Positions 27,952 through 37,950 of a DNA stretch of 64,000 nt are shown here, piece by piece (the first letter of the stretch is position 1; each line of letters opens with the position of its first letter). This DNA comes from an uncultured Schlesneria sp. GTDB lineage: Bacteria; Planctomycetota; Planctomycetia; Planctomycetales; Planctomycetaceae. Below the pieces are notes generated by a model. It searched no databases. It saw nothing but the letters and a program-made list of their open reading frames with translations, and was not told the origin of the DNA. Location: positions 62,001 to 126,000 of the forward strand of contig CAIQIR010000068.1 of NCBI GenBank assembly GCA_903871875.1, in the 5' to 3' direction. A program made the position numbers and the translations under genes.

Positions 27952-28341
27952 CTATTTTTTGTAAACGGTTTTTGGATCAAAAACCCGCTCACCAATGATG
28001 GAGACCGCCTGCGTTTTGGGGTCGATCTGCCGGAAGAAACAGCTGCGAAATCCTTCGTGACAGGCCGCTCCGCCAATCTGATGAACTTTGACCAGCAACG
28101 TGTCCGCGTCACAATCGTAGAAGATTGCTTTCAATTCTTGAACGTTGCCGCTTTCTTCGCCTTTTCTCCACAGCTTTTTCCGGCTGCGACTGAAGTAGCA
28201 GACTCGTCCCGTCCGCAATGTTTCCTCATACGCTTCCGCATTCATATAAGCGAGCATCAGTACGTCGCCTGACGCATGGTCTTGGGCGATCACTGGGATC
28301 AAGTCGGATTTTGCAAAATCAGGCCCATTGGCGTCGATCAT
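27952..28341 (-). CDS. hisI: phosphoribosyl-AMP cyclohydrolase
   Basis: Opens the purine ring of phosphoribosyl-AMP, the third step of histidine synthesis. The 129-residue protein is the stand-alone HisI domain without HisE. Conserved blocks are [36 protein letters not shown] ([11 protein letters not shown]), the metal-binding DCDADTLL, and the zinc Cys residues in [12 protein letters not shown]. It heads a hisI-hisG pair; the other his gene in the window, hisH, is at 59.7 kb. Confidence 0.95.
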   Translation of the reverse strand: MIDANGPDFAKSDLIPVIAQDHASGDVLMLAYMNAEAYEETLRTGRVCYFSRSRKKLWRKGEESGNVQELKAIFYDCDADTLLVKVHQIGGAACHEGFRSCFFRQIDPKTQAVSIIGERVFDPKTVYKK

Positions 28342-28872
28342 CAGTCGTCTCGGTCATGAATAAAAGGTTCGATTTGCAGCGCCGGAGACAATTCCAGCAA
28401 ACATCAATGTAACCCGGTCATCCTCAGAAGTCGATTCGTCCGTCATTCCATCGTCCGAGCGATGATGGGTCGGCACGCTTAGTCGCAAAGGACACCGTCA
28501 ATCGATGGATGTTCACACACTTTTGCGGTTGCCGGAAATTCTAGTCCAACAACCGTTTAGCCATTCCCAAGGCTGTAAATCGATTAACCTGATTCATGAA
28601 ACACGTCGCGCCAAGTTCTTGCCGGTCAAGTTGGCTGGCAGTAGACGCCAAATTCGATTTTGGTTGCAAAAAGGGCCTTCACTGCGCTCAACCGTCCACA
28701 GGAGGTGTCGTTGGATTCGTCCAGACCTGACGGGTAGACTCAGTCCACAAACTGTGTGCGCCCGATGCGACTCGATGAGTCGTTTGACGGGCGACAAGAT
28801 GGACTTCTGAGCGTCGGAAATGCATTCGTTCGAACGTGGCAATTGTTTTCTCGAATTCCTCGAAGGAGTCTC
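28342..28872. other. divergent promoter region, no gene supported
   Basis: These ~530 bases separate hisI (reverse) and the RraA-like gene (forward). A 101-codon open frame at 28505-28810 (+) has no family features and no ribosome-binding site. Small inverted repeats such as TTGGC...GCCAA near 28629-28652 are visible but weak. No his leader peptide with a histidine run was seen. Confidence 0.4.
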
Positions 28873-29541
28873 ATGACCGAATCAACACCTTCCACAATCA
28901 CACTCGCAATGATGCGACAGTCTCTTTACAGCGCCGTGGTCAGCGACGCTTTGGATGGTTTGGGCTACCGAAACCAGTCGCCTCGCTTGTCATTGAAACC
29001 CTGGACAATGAGCGGACTACTTGTGGGACGCTGTAAGACGACCTTGTGGGTGGATATGGCTCATGTGGATTCGCGTCCCTATGAATTGGAGTTGAAGGCT
29101 GTCGACGACTGTCGACCGGATGATGTGTTGATTGCTGCCGCGGGTGGATCAGTGCGATCAGGAATTTGGGGAGAACTGTTGACGACCGCGGCGAGAAATC
29201 AGGGCTGCGTCGGTGCTGTCATCGACGGCGCGATACGTGACGTCGATAAGATTCGTCAGATGCATTTTCCGGTGTTCGCACGATCCACATGCGTATATGA
29301 CAGCCTCAACCGTCAGCGTGTCGTTGATGTGGATGTGAAAGTCGAGATTGACGGGGTCGTGTTTCAGCCGGGGGATCTGGTTTTCGCTGACGAAGATGGC
29401 GTCGTTGTTGTCCCTCACGTCGTGGAACAGGAAGCCATCAGCCGTGCCTGGAAAAAGGTTCACGCCGAAAACGTTGTTCGCGATTCAATTCGTGGCGGAC
29501 TGAAAGCGGCCGAAGCGTTTGCCAAATATGGGGTTCTATGA
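28873..29541 (+). CDS. RraA-like / HMG-CHA aldolase-family protein
   Basis: ATG 28873, just after AAGGAG, gives 222 residues; the frame is open upstream but without a better start. The fold is shared by RraA, the RNase E inhibitor, and by class II 4-hydroxy-4-methyl-2-oxoglutarate/4-carboxy-4-hydroxy-2-oxoadipate aldolases. GIWGELLTTAARNQGCVGAVIDGAIRDVDKIR (key blocks WGELLTT, GAVIDGAIRD) carries the aldolase-type metal and substrate residues including the R-D pair. PGDLVFADEDGVVVVP is the usual C-terminal block. The aldolase motif GELLxxxA-x(~20)-R-D favours an enzymatic rather than RraA role. The substrate is unknown. Confidence 0.82.
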   Translation: MTESTPSTITLAMMRQSLYSAVVSDALDGLGYRNQSPRLSLKPWTMSGLLVGRCKTTLWVDMAHVDSRPYELELKAVDDCRPDDVLIAAAGGSVRSGIWGELLTTAARNQGCVGAVIDGAIRDVDKIRQMHFPVFARSTCVYDSLNRQRVVDVDVKVEIDGVVFQPGDLVFADEDGVVVVPHVVEQEAISRAWKKVHAENVVRDSIRGGLKAAEAFAKYGVL

Positions 29542-29693
29542 ACATGTGTTCGGTGAGCGTAATCGTCATCCCCGGAACAGGATCCCACTACGGTCGGGAA
29601 ATGCGGTGAGATTTCCCCTTCCGACAGGTGGGGGCCGCTCATCATCATCAAGAGGCTGCGGGCGAACGTTCTGCGGTGATTGATGAGAGTCCT

Positions 29694-30557
29694 ATGAAAT
29701 TTGTGGATCAGTTCGGGGTTTCCATGCGAGATTGTCTTCGATTTCTGATCGGCTGCCTGTTGGTGGTGGGGTCGGCGTCTGCCGCTGAGGTGTTCGTTGA
29801 TAATTTGGAGGGACGAGACGCTTTCGACGGAACTTTGCCTGTCGAGGGGGACGGGAATACAGGCCCCGTTCGATCACTGGCCCGCGCGGTCCAAATCGCG
29901 ACCTTCGGGGATGTGATTGTGCTGAAGAATGCTGGATTGCCTTACTACGATTCATTGTCGTTGACGGGGCGGCGACACAGCGGGACTGCTTATCGTCCAT
30001 TTAAGATCGTTGGCAACGGAGCAACACTCAGTGGTCTTCGTTCTGTTCCTCGTGAAGGCTGGGTCAAAGAAGGTCCGCGGCTTTGGAAGCTCACCGCGAC
30101 TCGCAAGGGATTTTATCAACTCTTGCGGAATGGCCAGTCACTGCCTGAAACCTTGCCTGAAGGCAGCAACAATCCACTGTTGACTCTCGCTCCCGGCCAT
30201 TGGGTTTCTTGGCGTGGAAGCCTGTACTTTCAACAAGATGGGGTTGATCCACCCACGGAACAACTCTTTGCCTGGACTGCTGATCAGACGGGAATCTCGT
30301 TGCATGATGTCAGCAACGTGCTGATTTCCAATCTGACGTTGCAGCATTTCCGATTCGACGGGCTACACGCACAAGGGATTTGCGACCATATTGAGCTCGA
30401 CAATGTCACTGCCGTAGAAAACGGTCGCGCCGGGATCGCTTCCAGCGGTGGGGCGAAAATCGATATTTTTGGTGGCACATTCGCACGTAACGGTCGACAT
30501 CAAATTCTGGCCATTGGCCGATCGACGGCGACTCAGCACAATCCCGATCTCAAATGA
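29694..30557 (+). CDS. exported right-handed beta-helix (pectate lyase-like) protein
   Basis: I choose ATG 29694 (GAGAG upstream), giving 287 residues; ATG 29724 is an alternative that starts exactly at the signal peptide MRDCLRFLIGCLLVVGSASA. The mature part starts with a DUF1565-type opening (VDNLEGRDAFDG, GPVRSLARAVQIA, GDVIVLKNAG), the usual entry to parallel beta-helix proteins. Later turns (VLISNLTLQHFRFDG, IELDNVTAVENGRAG, IDIFGGTFARNGRH) are beta-helix rungs. It is short for a full helix, so the C-terminus may be truncated or it may be a mini-helix. A role in surface or polysaccharide binding is inferred. Confidence 0.7.
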   Translation: MKFVDQFGVSMRDCLRFLIGCLLVVGSASAAEVFVDNLEGRDAFDGTLPVEGDGNTGPVRSLARAVQIATFGDVIVLKNAGLPYYDSLSLTGRRHSGTAYRPFKIVGNGATLSGLRSVPREGWVKEGPRLWKLTATRKGFYQLLRNGQSLPETLPEGSNNPLLTLAPGHWVSWRGSLYFQQDGVDPPTEQLFAWTADQTGISLHDVSNVLISNLTLQHFRFDGLHAQGICDHIELDNVTAVENGRAGIASSGGAKIDIFGGTFARNGRHQILAIGRSTATQHNPDLK

Positions 30558-30651
30558 AGTGTGAACACACATCAAACGCAACCGTCACTCGTGGCACCGA
30601 CAAAGAGCCTGAATGCCCGGGAATCTGCGTTTGATCGCGCGTGAATCACGT

Positions 30652-30837
30652 CTATCGAGGCAGTGGGCTGGGAATTCTCTCGTCCGTCAGATCGATCATT
30701 TGATCCTCTTCGTGCGGCTCGCCGTCGTCGATCCTAAACGTGACTTCGCCATTGTCGATGTCAATCACCGTCACGGTTCGTTGGCCGACTTGGAAGACAT
30801 CACCGACGGCGAGTTCCAGTTCGTGAATTTGCACCAT
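30652..30837 (-). CDS. small acidic hypothetical protein
   Basis: ATG 30837, with a strong GGAGG 4 bp upstream, gives 61 residues (MVQIHELELAVGDVF...). The longer in-frame start is rejected because it lacks a binding site. Residues 10-40 alternate hydrophobic and polar residues (VGQRTVTVIDIDNGEVTFRID), suggesting a small beta-barrel. The tail is acidic and then proline/arginine-rich. I do not recognise the family. The excellent ribosome-binding site and codon pattern support a real gene. Confidence 0.65.
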   Translation of the reverse strand: MVQIHELELAVGDVFQVGQRTVTVIDIDNGEVTFRIDDGEPHEEDQMIDLTDERIPSPLPR

Positions 30838-31038
30838 TAACCTCCGTGTATCAATGGAGAAGACATGAGTTTTGATCGAGCAAAATAATAGCGGCGATTC
30901 GGTCAACCCGCAATAACGATCAGCACGTCATTCGGGCTAATTCCTTGTTTTTCCTTGTTTGATGATCCGCTGAATTAAGGCGATCCATCGAAACGATGAA
31001 GGTCACTTGAGTGGCACACTGATGTCAGTACACGAAGG

Positions 31039-33795
31039 CTATTGATCGGCAGTGGCTGACTTTTCAAAGGCCATCAACTGCGATGTCAACAGCTCGCGAA
31101 TGGTCTTGAGCCGTTCACCGTCACTCACCTTAAGGCCATTGGATTCAGTGACGAAGAAGACGTCCAGCACCTGATCGAAATGCGTCGCGATTTTGGCGAG
31201 CGAGACACTCAATTTCAGCTCATACAACGCATGAGTGATGGCATACAGCAACACTGGTCGGTCGTGGGCAAACACATCGATTACCGTGTAGCGGTCGGAG
31301 GATTCGTTGTCGACGACCACGCGCATCGGTAAATCGGAAACGGGCCCCGACGTGGCTTGTACGGCAAAACGCCCCCGTGATTTGAGCATCGTTTCCACGT
31401 CGGTTTCACCACGCAAGACTTTTCGGATCGCGACGGCGACCTCATCAACGCGCCACGTGGGAATTTCACCCACATGATCCGCGTCGCGGACGCGGTAGAC
31501 ATCGATAATTACACCATCGAGCGTGGTAAAGATTGCCGCGGACAGGATGGCCAGCCGCTTAGCCGAGAGGACCCCGGAAAGCTTGTGAAAACAACCTGGA
31601 GCTAGCTCTTCGTGAGTAATGATTCGATATTCGGCCGTCTCCGTTTCGACATCGTAGACTGCCTCGACATGGATCTCATCAGGCTTTCGTGCCTGAATCA
31701 CTCGGAAGTCTTCAGCGATTCGTGCGGGAGGCGTTTCCAACAAATAGTGGGCGGGGAATTGATCCAATTGCCTGAACAGTGGATGGCCTTCGGTTGCCGG
31801 CTGAGACGAATCGACCCGTTTCTCGGAGATCAAGTCCTCGATGAGTGTAGCCACCTGTTGCTTGACCGTCTTCAACCGGGTTGCTTCATTGAAAAGGTGA
31901 CTCTTGCCACTCAACCACAACATCGTGTGGTCATAGAGTGTATTCATGAGTTCCGCTTTCCACTGGTTCCACACGCCCGGTCCCACGGCTGAAATATCCG
32001 CCGCGGTCAGCACGAAGAGCATTCGCAGCGTTTCAGGGCTGCCGACTTCGTGGCTGAATTTCAACAGCACTGCCGGGTCGTTGATATCACGCCGCAGTGC
32101 TAGATCTGCCATTTGCAAATGGCGATGCACAAGAAACATCACCAGATCGCGATGATGGTCGGGCAATGACAATCGCTGGGCTACTTCGGCAGCCAGTCGA
32201 CGTCCCAGTTCACTGTGATCTTCCTCGTATCCCTTTCCGGCATCGTGCAGCAAAATCGCGAGATGTAAAAGCTCCTTGTGATGGATCTCGCGATAGGCCT
32301 GACCCACAGGTCCGGAATCCATCCGAAAACTCTCGGCCGCTTCGATGGCTCGAAGGGTATGCTCATCCACAGTGTAGTGATGATATTGATTGAATTGAAG
32401 CAGGCACCGAATGTGCTGTAAACAGGGCAAAACCGCTTCGAGCACGCCGTTTTCGTGCAGACTTCGCAGTGCCGTCCCCAGCGACCCGGTCGTACGTAAC
32501 AAGGACAGGAACGTATACGCGCCGTCCGAAGACAGAACCGGTGGTGGTTTGATTTGCTGGAGCTTGATCGTTTCAGCCAATTTCGGCGCAACCTGTCGAT
32601 GGTGCCGAACGGCAGTCAAATAGAGTTGTAATACGCCTTCCAATGTACTGCAGGCTGCGCGACGTGCTCGACTGTTTGGGATATCGATGAATTCTGGTCC
32701 GACCCGGTAGATGTCATCGATCCGATAGGACATCAGATATTCGATTGCACGAACGGGCCAAGGCTTACGTCGCGTCCGTTCGACGAATCTGCGAGCCAGG
32801 TCTGCCACAACAGAGCTATGCTGAAAATACTCCTGCATGAAGCGTTCAACCGGCGATTGCCCTTGGCTGGCCGCGATGTCTCTGGATCGCGCGATCCGCA
32901 ATTGGTCATCACGCGACAGCGTATCTTGCTCTTTGCCGGCGGCAAAATGGAGATCGATCCGTAATCCAATCAGAAATTCGTAGGCGTGTACCAACCGACG
33001 TGCATCGTCCTTGGAAATCGCACCATGCAATCGCAACGAATCAATGTCACCCGCACCGTTGCTGGCGAATCCGATCCAGCGAATCAAATGCAGATCGCGA
33101 AGGCCACCTAAGGACCGCTTGATGTCTGGTTCCAGCTGTTGCGTCGTGGCCCCGAACTCGGTGCGTTCTTTGTTTCGTGATGTCACGATGTCGAATAGGA
33201 ATTGCTGTGACCTGCTTTTGATGACGGACCGATGGAACTTCGCCTTCAGCTGTTCGTGTAATGACGCTTCGCCCCAAAGCAGGCGAGTATCCACCAGCGA
33301 TGTGGCGAATTGTGGTTCATGCTTCGCCCAAGCGATTGAATCGGCGATCGTTCGAACACTTGCCCCCAATTTCAAGCCGGCATCCCACAAATCGCGTTGC
33401 ATCTGCGATGCGATCGGCTCAAACTGTTCGGATGATTCGGGTGTATGCAAAAATAACAGATCGAGATCCGAATAGGGGCAAACATCTCCACGTCCAGTCC
33501 CGCCGACAGCCAGGAGAGCGGTCTGTTTGCGAAGCATTTCTACGACCGAGGGAGATGCATTCGCAATCACATCTTCGAACACCCCGATGGCAAATCCATC
33601 CATCAATTGCGACAGAAACGACGCTGTCTGCAAACCGGACGCGCCCTGCTGGAATCGTCGTCGTGTCTGCTGACGAAGATCGTCCACGCGTCGGCGCAGG
33701 ATCGCAATCCGTTCTGTGCGTGCCTTCACGGTGGAACCCACATCCAAAACGGTTGACGGAGTACGTACCTCGGAAATGGCGGCCTCCATCAGCAC
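31039..33795 (-). CDS. glnD: [protein-PII] uridylyltransferase / uridylyl-removing enzyme
   Basis: Bifunctional sensor of glutamine that uridylylates PII when glutamine is low and deuridylylates it when high. The 918-residue protein has the nucleotidyltransferase site GGTGRGDVCPYSDLDLLFLH (GGTGRGD and DLDLL, near residues 93-112), the GlnD helical domain, an HD hydrolase site LLHDAGKGYEEDHSELG near residue 515, and two C-terminal ACT domains (from about 725 and 835). Length and order match known GlnD. The start is GTG 33795 or ATG 33789. It lies downstream of two PII genes and amtB on the same strand, so the whole signalling chain is clustered. Confidence 0.94.
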   Translation of the reverse strand: MLMEAAISEVRTPSTVLDVGSTVKARTERIAILRRRVDDLRQQTRRRFQQGASGLQTASFLSQLMDGFAIGVFEDVIANASPSVVEMLRKQTALLAVGGTGRGDVCPYSDLDLLFLHTPESSEQFEPIASQMQRDLWDAGLKLGASVRTIADSIAWAKHEPQFATSLVDTRLLWGEASLHEQLKAKFHRSVIKSRSQQFLFDIVTSRNKERTEFGATTQQLEPDIKRSLGGLRDLHLIRWIGFASNGAGDIDSLRLHGAISKDDARRLVHAYEFLIGLRIDLHFAAGKEQDTLSRDDQLRIARSRDIAASQGQSPVERFMQEYFQHSSVVADLARRFVERTRRKPWPVRAIEYLMSYRIDDIYRVGPEFIDIPNSRARRAACSTLEGVLQLYLTAVRHHRQVAPKLAETIKLQQIKPPPVLSSDGAYTFLSLLRTTGSLGTALRSLHENGVLEAVLPCLQHIRCLLQFNQYHHYTVDEHTLRAIEAAESFRMDSGPVGQAYREIHHKELLHLAILLHDAGKGYEEDHSELGRRLAAEVAQRLSLPDHHRDLVMFLVHRHLQMADLALRRDINDPAVLLKFSHEVGSPETLRMLFVLTAADISAVGPGVWNQWKAELMNTLYDHTMLWLSGKSHLFNEATRLKTVKQQVATLIEDLISEKRVDSSQPATEGHPLFRQLDQFPAHYLLETPPARIAEDFRVIQARKPDEIHVEAVYDVETETAEYRIITHEELAPGCFHKLSGVLSAKRLAILSAAIFTTLDGVIIDVYRVRDADHVGEIPTWRVDEVAVAIRKVLRGETDVETMLKSRGRFAVQATSGPVSDLPMRVVVDNESSDRYTVIDVFAHDRPVLLYAITHALYELKLSVSLAKIATHFDQVLDVFFVTESNGLKVSDGERLKTIRELLTSQLMAFEKSATADQ

Positions 33796-34109
33796 ACAGT
33801 CGTGACCATCATTCCGCGAACCGAGCGTCGGGGACGTTTTTGGTCAAAACCAGTCCATGATTCAGATGAGGACAAAAAACTATCCACCAATTGGTGTTAG
33901 AATCGAGATTGGCCATACACATCGATCCAGTCGGCACCATCAGCGACGGGAAAATAAGTCGTCTCTTGGCAATCAGATCTGAACGCGTTCTTTAACCAAT
34001 CCCGCTCCAAAGAACGCGATCACTTCGGTGGCTCGGGCTCTTCAAGTCAACACCCTCTCTCCGGAAAAACGGAGAGAGGGTAAGAAGCCGAGCTTGCCGC
34101 GAACAGTTA
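33796..34109. other. gap between PII gene and glnD with a hairpin
   Basis: These ~310 bases hold no supported gene. Bases 34053-34063 pair with 34070-34080 (CCCTCTCTCCG and complement, loop GAAAAA), 30 bp after the glnK-1 stop on the reverse strand. It lacks a T tract but is strong enough to end or stabilise the upstream transcript. glnD therefore probably has its own promoter in the rest of the gap. Confidence 0.55.
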
Positions 34110-34538
<429 letters not shown>

Positions 34539-34624
34539 TCAATTAATATGGTAGTCATTCGAAGTCAATTCGACTCGCCAGCGGAGGTACCTCCCGGCTC
34601 ATCGGTGATTCGAAACGGATTCTC

Positions 34625-34963
<339 letters not shown>

Positions 34964-35013
34964 AAGATACCTTTTTGATTTCAACGTGAACAATCGAAAA
35001 CAGATCTCGGAAA

Positions 35014-35049
35014 AATCGATCCCGAGACATGTCTCGGGATCGATTTTCT
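35014..35049 (-). terminator. perfect palindromic hairpin between amtB and PII copy 2
   Basis: Bases 35014-35049 read as an uninterrupted palindrome (AAAATCGATCCCGAGACA and its complement). It folds into a stem of up to ~16 bp beginning 8 bp after the amtB stop. On the reverse strand the stem ends in TTTTT, as for a rho-independent terminator. It would reduce read-through from amtB into the PII genes, or act as an mRNA-stabilising element. Confidence 0.75.
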
Positions 35050-35056
35050 CTAGGCG

Positions 35057-36457
35057 TCACAGAAAGATATAGCCTTCTTCACCATGTTGATTGATATCCA
35101 ATCCTTGCAATTCGCCGGCTTGGTTGACTCGCAGTCCAAAAACCGCGTCCACGATCTTCAGGATGATCACTGTCCCGATGACGGCCAGCAAGATTGCCGC
35201 GCCGGCACCCACCGCCTGGGCCACCACTTGATTGGCATTTCCTTCCAACAATCCACAGGGATCCTTGGCATTGGGAATCACGGCCCGGGTCGCGAAAACG
35301 CCCGTCAGCAGCGCTCCCAGGGTTCCGCCGACGCCGTGCACGCCAAACGCATCCAGCGAGTCGTCATATTTGAATTTGTTCTTCAACGTTGTACAGGCGT
35401 AGAAGCACACAACACCTGCGGCAAGCCCCAGGAAAATGCCACTAATCGGAGTCGCTGAACCGCTCGCAGGTGTCACGCAAACCAACCCCGCAACCGCCCC
35501 TGAACAACCGCCGAGGATACTCGGTTTGCCGCGAATCAGCCATTCGAGGCAAGCCCAGGCAATCGTCCCGGCGGCTGCAGCCATATGTGTCGTCACAAAG
35601 GCGTTAGCCGCTCGGAGATCGGCCGCACCGGCGCTGCCCGCATTGAATCCGAACCAGCCCACCCAAAGCATCGTGGCCCCAATAAATGTAAAGCTCAGGT
35701 TGTGCGGCGGCATCGGTTCGTGTCCAAACCCCAATCGCTTGCCCAAAAGAATTGCGCAGATCAATGCCGAGATCCCCGACGTGATATGAACCACTGTTCC
35801 TCCGGCAAAATCATAGGCTTTGTAGGTGGCGTTGGCATTGAATTCTGAGCACCATCCAAAATCTGACCAGACCCAATGTGCCACCGGGCAATAAACGAAT
35901 GTCCCCCACAAAATCGAGAACAAAACCATCGAACTGAATTTCATACGTTCCGCAAACGCGCCACAAATCAGTGCCGGCGTAATGATGAAAAACATCATTT
36001 GGAAGATCATGTGAATCGAACGTGGTAACGTGGGGCTGTAGGCCGGATGGACACCCGTCTTCAAGGCGTCATCCCAAACCGGAATGACCCCATTTAACAG
36101 GAGATACTTGCCGTCCCCGATCAATCCGAGCCCACCCACCGTATCGCCGAAACAAAGACTGTAACCATACACGGCCCAAATGACCGACATCACTCCCATT
36201 AAGGTGATGCACTGCATCATGACGCTCAGAATATTCTTCTTACGAACCAAACCGCCGTAGAACAACGCCAAACCAGGTGCTGTCATCATGAGCACGAGTG
36301 CTGATGACGTGAGCATCCAGGCTATGTCGCCCGAATTAAACTGATTCACCGGTGGAGGCGAAGTACCGGGCGATACCGCGTCCTCCGCCAGCAGATTACC
36401 TGTCAACGAGCAAACGAATAACGACACCGCGAGCGCGGCCCAAATCTTGGACTTCAC
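35057..36457 (-). CDS. amtB: ammonium transporter
   Basis: Channel-like transporter for ammonium across the inner membrane. GTG 36457 is chosen because AAGGAG lies 7 bp upstream; the ATG at 36463 is only 1 bp from that site. The 466-residue product has a signal peptide (residues ~1-22, ending at NLLAEDA), a proline-rich linker and eleven membrane helices. Conserved features include GLALFYGGLVRKKN, DFAGGTVVHITSG with the first pore His, and NAFVTTHMAAAAG with the second. The FGVHGVGGTLGALLTG block follows. A C-terminal cytoplasmic tail offers the GlnK docking surface. The gene probably heads an operon with two PII genes. Confidence 0.95.
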   Translation of the reverse strand: MKSKIWAALAVSLFVCSLTGNLLAEDAVSPGTSPPPVNQFNSGDIAWMLTSSALVLMMTAPGLALFYGGLVRKKNILSVMMQCITLMGVMSVIWAVYGYSLCFGDTVGGLGLIGDGKYLLLNGVIPVWDDALKTGVHPAYSPTLPRSIHMIFQMMFFIITPALICGAFAERMKFSSMVLFSILWGTFVYCPVAHWVWSDFGWCSEFNANATYKAYDFAGGTVVHITSGISALICAILLGKRLGFGHEPMPPHNLSFTFIGATMLWVGWFGFNAGSAGAADLRAANAFVTTHMAAAAGTIAWACLEWLIRGKPSILGGCSGAVAGLVCVTPASGSATPISGIFLGLAAGVVCFYACTTLKNKFKYDDSLDAFGVHGVGGTLGALLTGVFATRAVIPNAKDPCGLLEGNANQVVAQAVGAGAAILLAVIGTVIILKIVDAVFGLRVNQAGELQGLDINQHGEEGYIFL

Positions 36458-36578
36458 AAACATTCTCCTTGAGCACTAAGGAAACTAACATCAGACGCTG
36501 CTCGAATTCCACCACAGGTTCGAGCAAGTTTCGGAGATCGTCCATCGCGAGGGAACGAATCACCGTATGAAGCCAAAG

Positions 36579-36619
36579 GCAAGTTGCGTGCCGCAAAGAT
36601 CGGCACAATGATCTTGTGG
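36579..36619 (-). promoter_or_regulatory. possible sigma-54 promoter with NtrC-like site upstream of amtB
   Basis: Reading the reverse strand from 36594, the sequence CGGCACGCAACTTGC contains GG (36592-36591) and GC (36580-36579) separated by exactly 10 bases. The surrounding GGCACG and TTGC match the sigma-54 consensus TGGCACG-N4-TTGC except for the first T. It lies ~120 bp before the amtB start. Next to it, 36603-36619 (GCACAA-N5-TTGTGG) is an imperfect dyad similar to NtrC sites (GCACCA-N5-TGGTGC), although closer to the promoter than usual. The assignment is by pattern only. Confidence 0.45.
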
Positions 36620-36714
36620 TTGGCCGAAGAGCGGCGATTGGCTTGCTGATGTCCCTAATTTTTCGGCTTAAATTCGTCTTGTTTAAGTAATTCAATTCGG
36701 CCAGGAAGATTCCT

Positions 36715-37659
36715 TTGAACCCCATGACGACAGCCATTTGTGCCATATTATTGGGCACTGGGTTGGCGGCCTTTGTCGAACGGCTGAGCGTTCGAGAACG
36801 GCGATGGCTGCAATTACCCGTAGTGGTCACCCGTTCACGGTGGTTGCGTGGCGGATTGGTCATCGTCACGACGGTTATTTTATTCGGACTGTTTCACTGG
36901 GCTTCGATTAATCAACAATGTCTGGAAACCGCCGAAGTTCGCCCCTCTGGGACCGGTCAGAGTTGGCGGCTCGCATATCATCTGACACTTTTGGGGCTGT
37001 TGATCGTTGCTACGGCGATCGATTTCGATTGCTACACCATTCCTGACGCGATCACGATTCCCGGAATGCTGATCGGAGTGGTGGGAGCCTGTTCCATCCG
37101 GGAAGTCCAAATCTGTCATTTATGGGTCGATTGGTCGATGGCCATTCCTCAGCTTCAAGGGCCCTACATACCTGCCTGGTATGATACACACCGCTTTTGG
37201 CATGCGTTGACTTGGAGTCTGGCAGGATTGGTGACGGGGGCGGGGCTCACCTGGATTGCCCGGCAAATCAGTTCCCAGGTGCTTGGTCAGGAGGCGATGG
37301 GCTTCGGGGACGTCACGCTGATGGCGATGATTGGAAGTTTCATCGGTTGGCAGGCGATCATTTTGGTCTTCTTGATCGCGCCGGTGACAGGTCTGACAAT
37401 CGGCTTGCTGGTCAGGACGCTCTCCGGTAAATCGTATCTGCCCTACGGTCCGTGGCTGAGCATTGCGGCGGGGATCGTGCTCTTTTGTTGGAGTCATCTC
37501 TGGCAACGCACGCGACTGATCTTCAGTGATTGGCTGAGCGTGGTCACCCTGAGTACGGTGGGTTGCGTCGGCTTCGTGTTGCTGTTGATCTTGTTGCAGT
37601 TGTATAAGTCGATTCCCACCCGCGACCGATCAGCATCGCCGCCACCGGATGGTCGTTGA
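36715..37659 (+). CDS. prepilin peptidase (type IV leader peptidase, A24 family)
   Basis: Membrane aspartic protease that trims leader peptides from type IV pilins and type II pseudopilins. TTG 36715 has AGGAAG 6 bp upstream and is preferred to ATG 36724; this gives 314 residues. The two catalytic aspartates are in TAIDFDCYTIPD (near residue 102) and in MGFGDVTLM, the GxGD motif near residue 198. About seven hydrophobic segments are visible. The N-terminal zinc-binding methyltransferase domain of classical PilD is absent. A long insert (residues ~125-165) separates the two catalytic segments. It is divergent from amtB; no pilin genes are adjacent. Confidence 0.85.
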   Translation: MNPMTTAICAILLGTGLAAFVERLSVRERRWLQLPVVVTRSRWLRGGLVIVTTVILFGLFHWASINQQCLETAEVRPSGTGQSWRLAYHLTLLGLLIVATAIDFDCYTIPDAITIPGMLIGVVGACSIREVQICHLWVDWSMAIPQLQGPYIPAWYDTHRFWHALTWSLAGLVTGAGLTWIARQISSQVLGQEAMGFGDVTLMAMIGSFIGWQAIILVFLIAPVTGLTIGLLVRTLSGKSYLPYGPWLSIAAGIVLFCWSHLWQRTRLIFSDWLSVVTLSTVGCVGFVLLLILLQLYKSIPTRDRSASPPPDGR

Positions 37660-37950
37660 CTGAACCCAAAGTCGGTCGTTGAGACGGTGATCTCGGACCG
37701 ACTCGATGAAGAATCGACATCGCTTCGTAGATTCAGGGCAGGGAAATCCCCAAACCGGACGTCATGCAGATGTCGAACACGATCTGAGGAGCGGCGAAAA
37801 CTTCTTCTGCGAACGATCGTGTTTACGGGGCAAATGTGGCGATGACATTCACGGCGGTCTGCGTGTCTAGATTCACCGCGCTAATTGTTAACGTGACTCG
37901 CGTCGAATTTCTTTTCAGGCAGTCAGGTCCAACTTCACTAACGTTGCAAT

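Noticed and set aside
36396-36869. 157-codon reverse ORF across the amtB/prepilin peptidase region
   Set aside because: Overlaps both well-supported gene starts, has no family features, and covers the promoter region.
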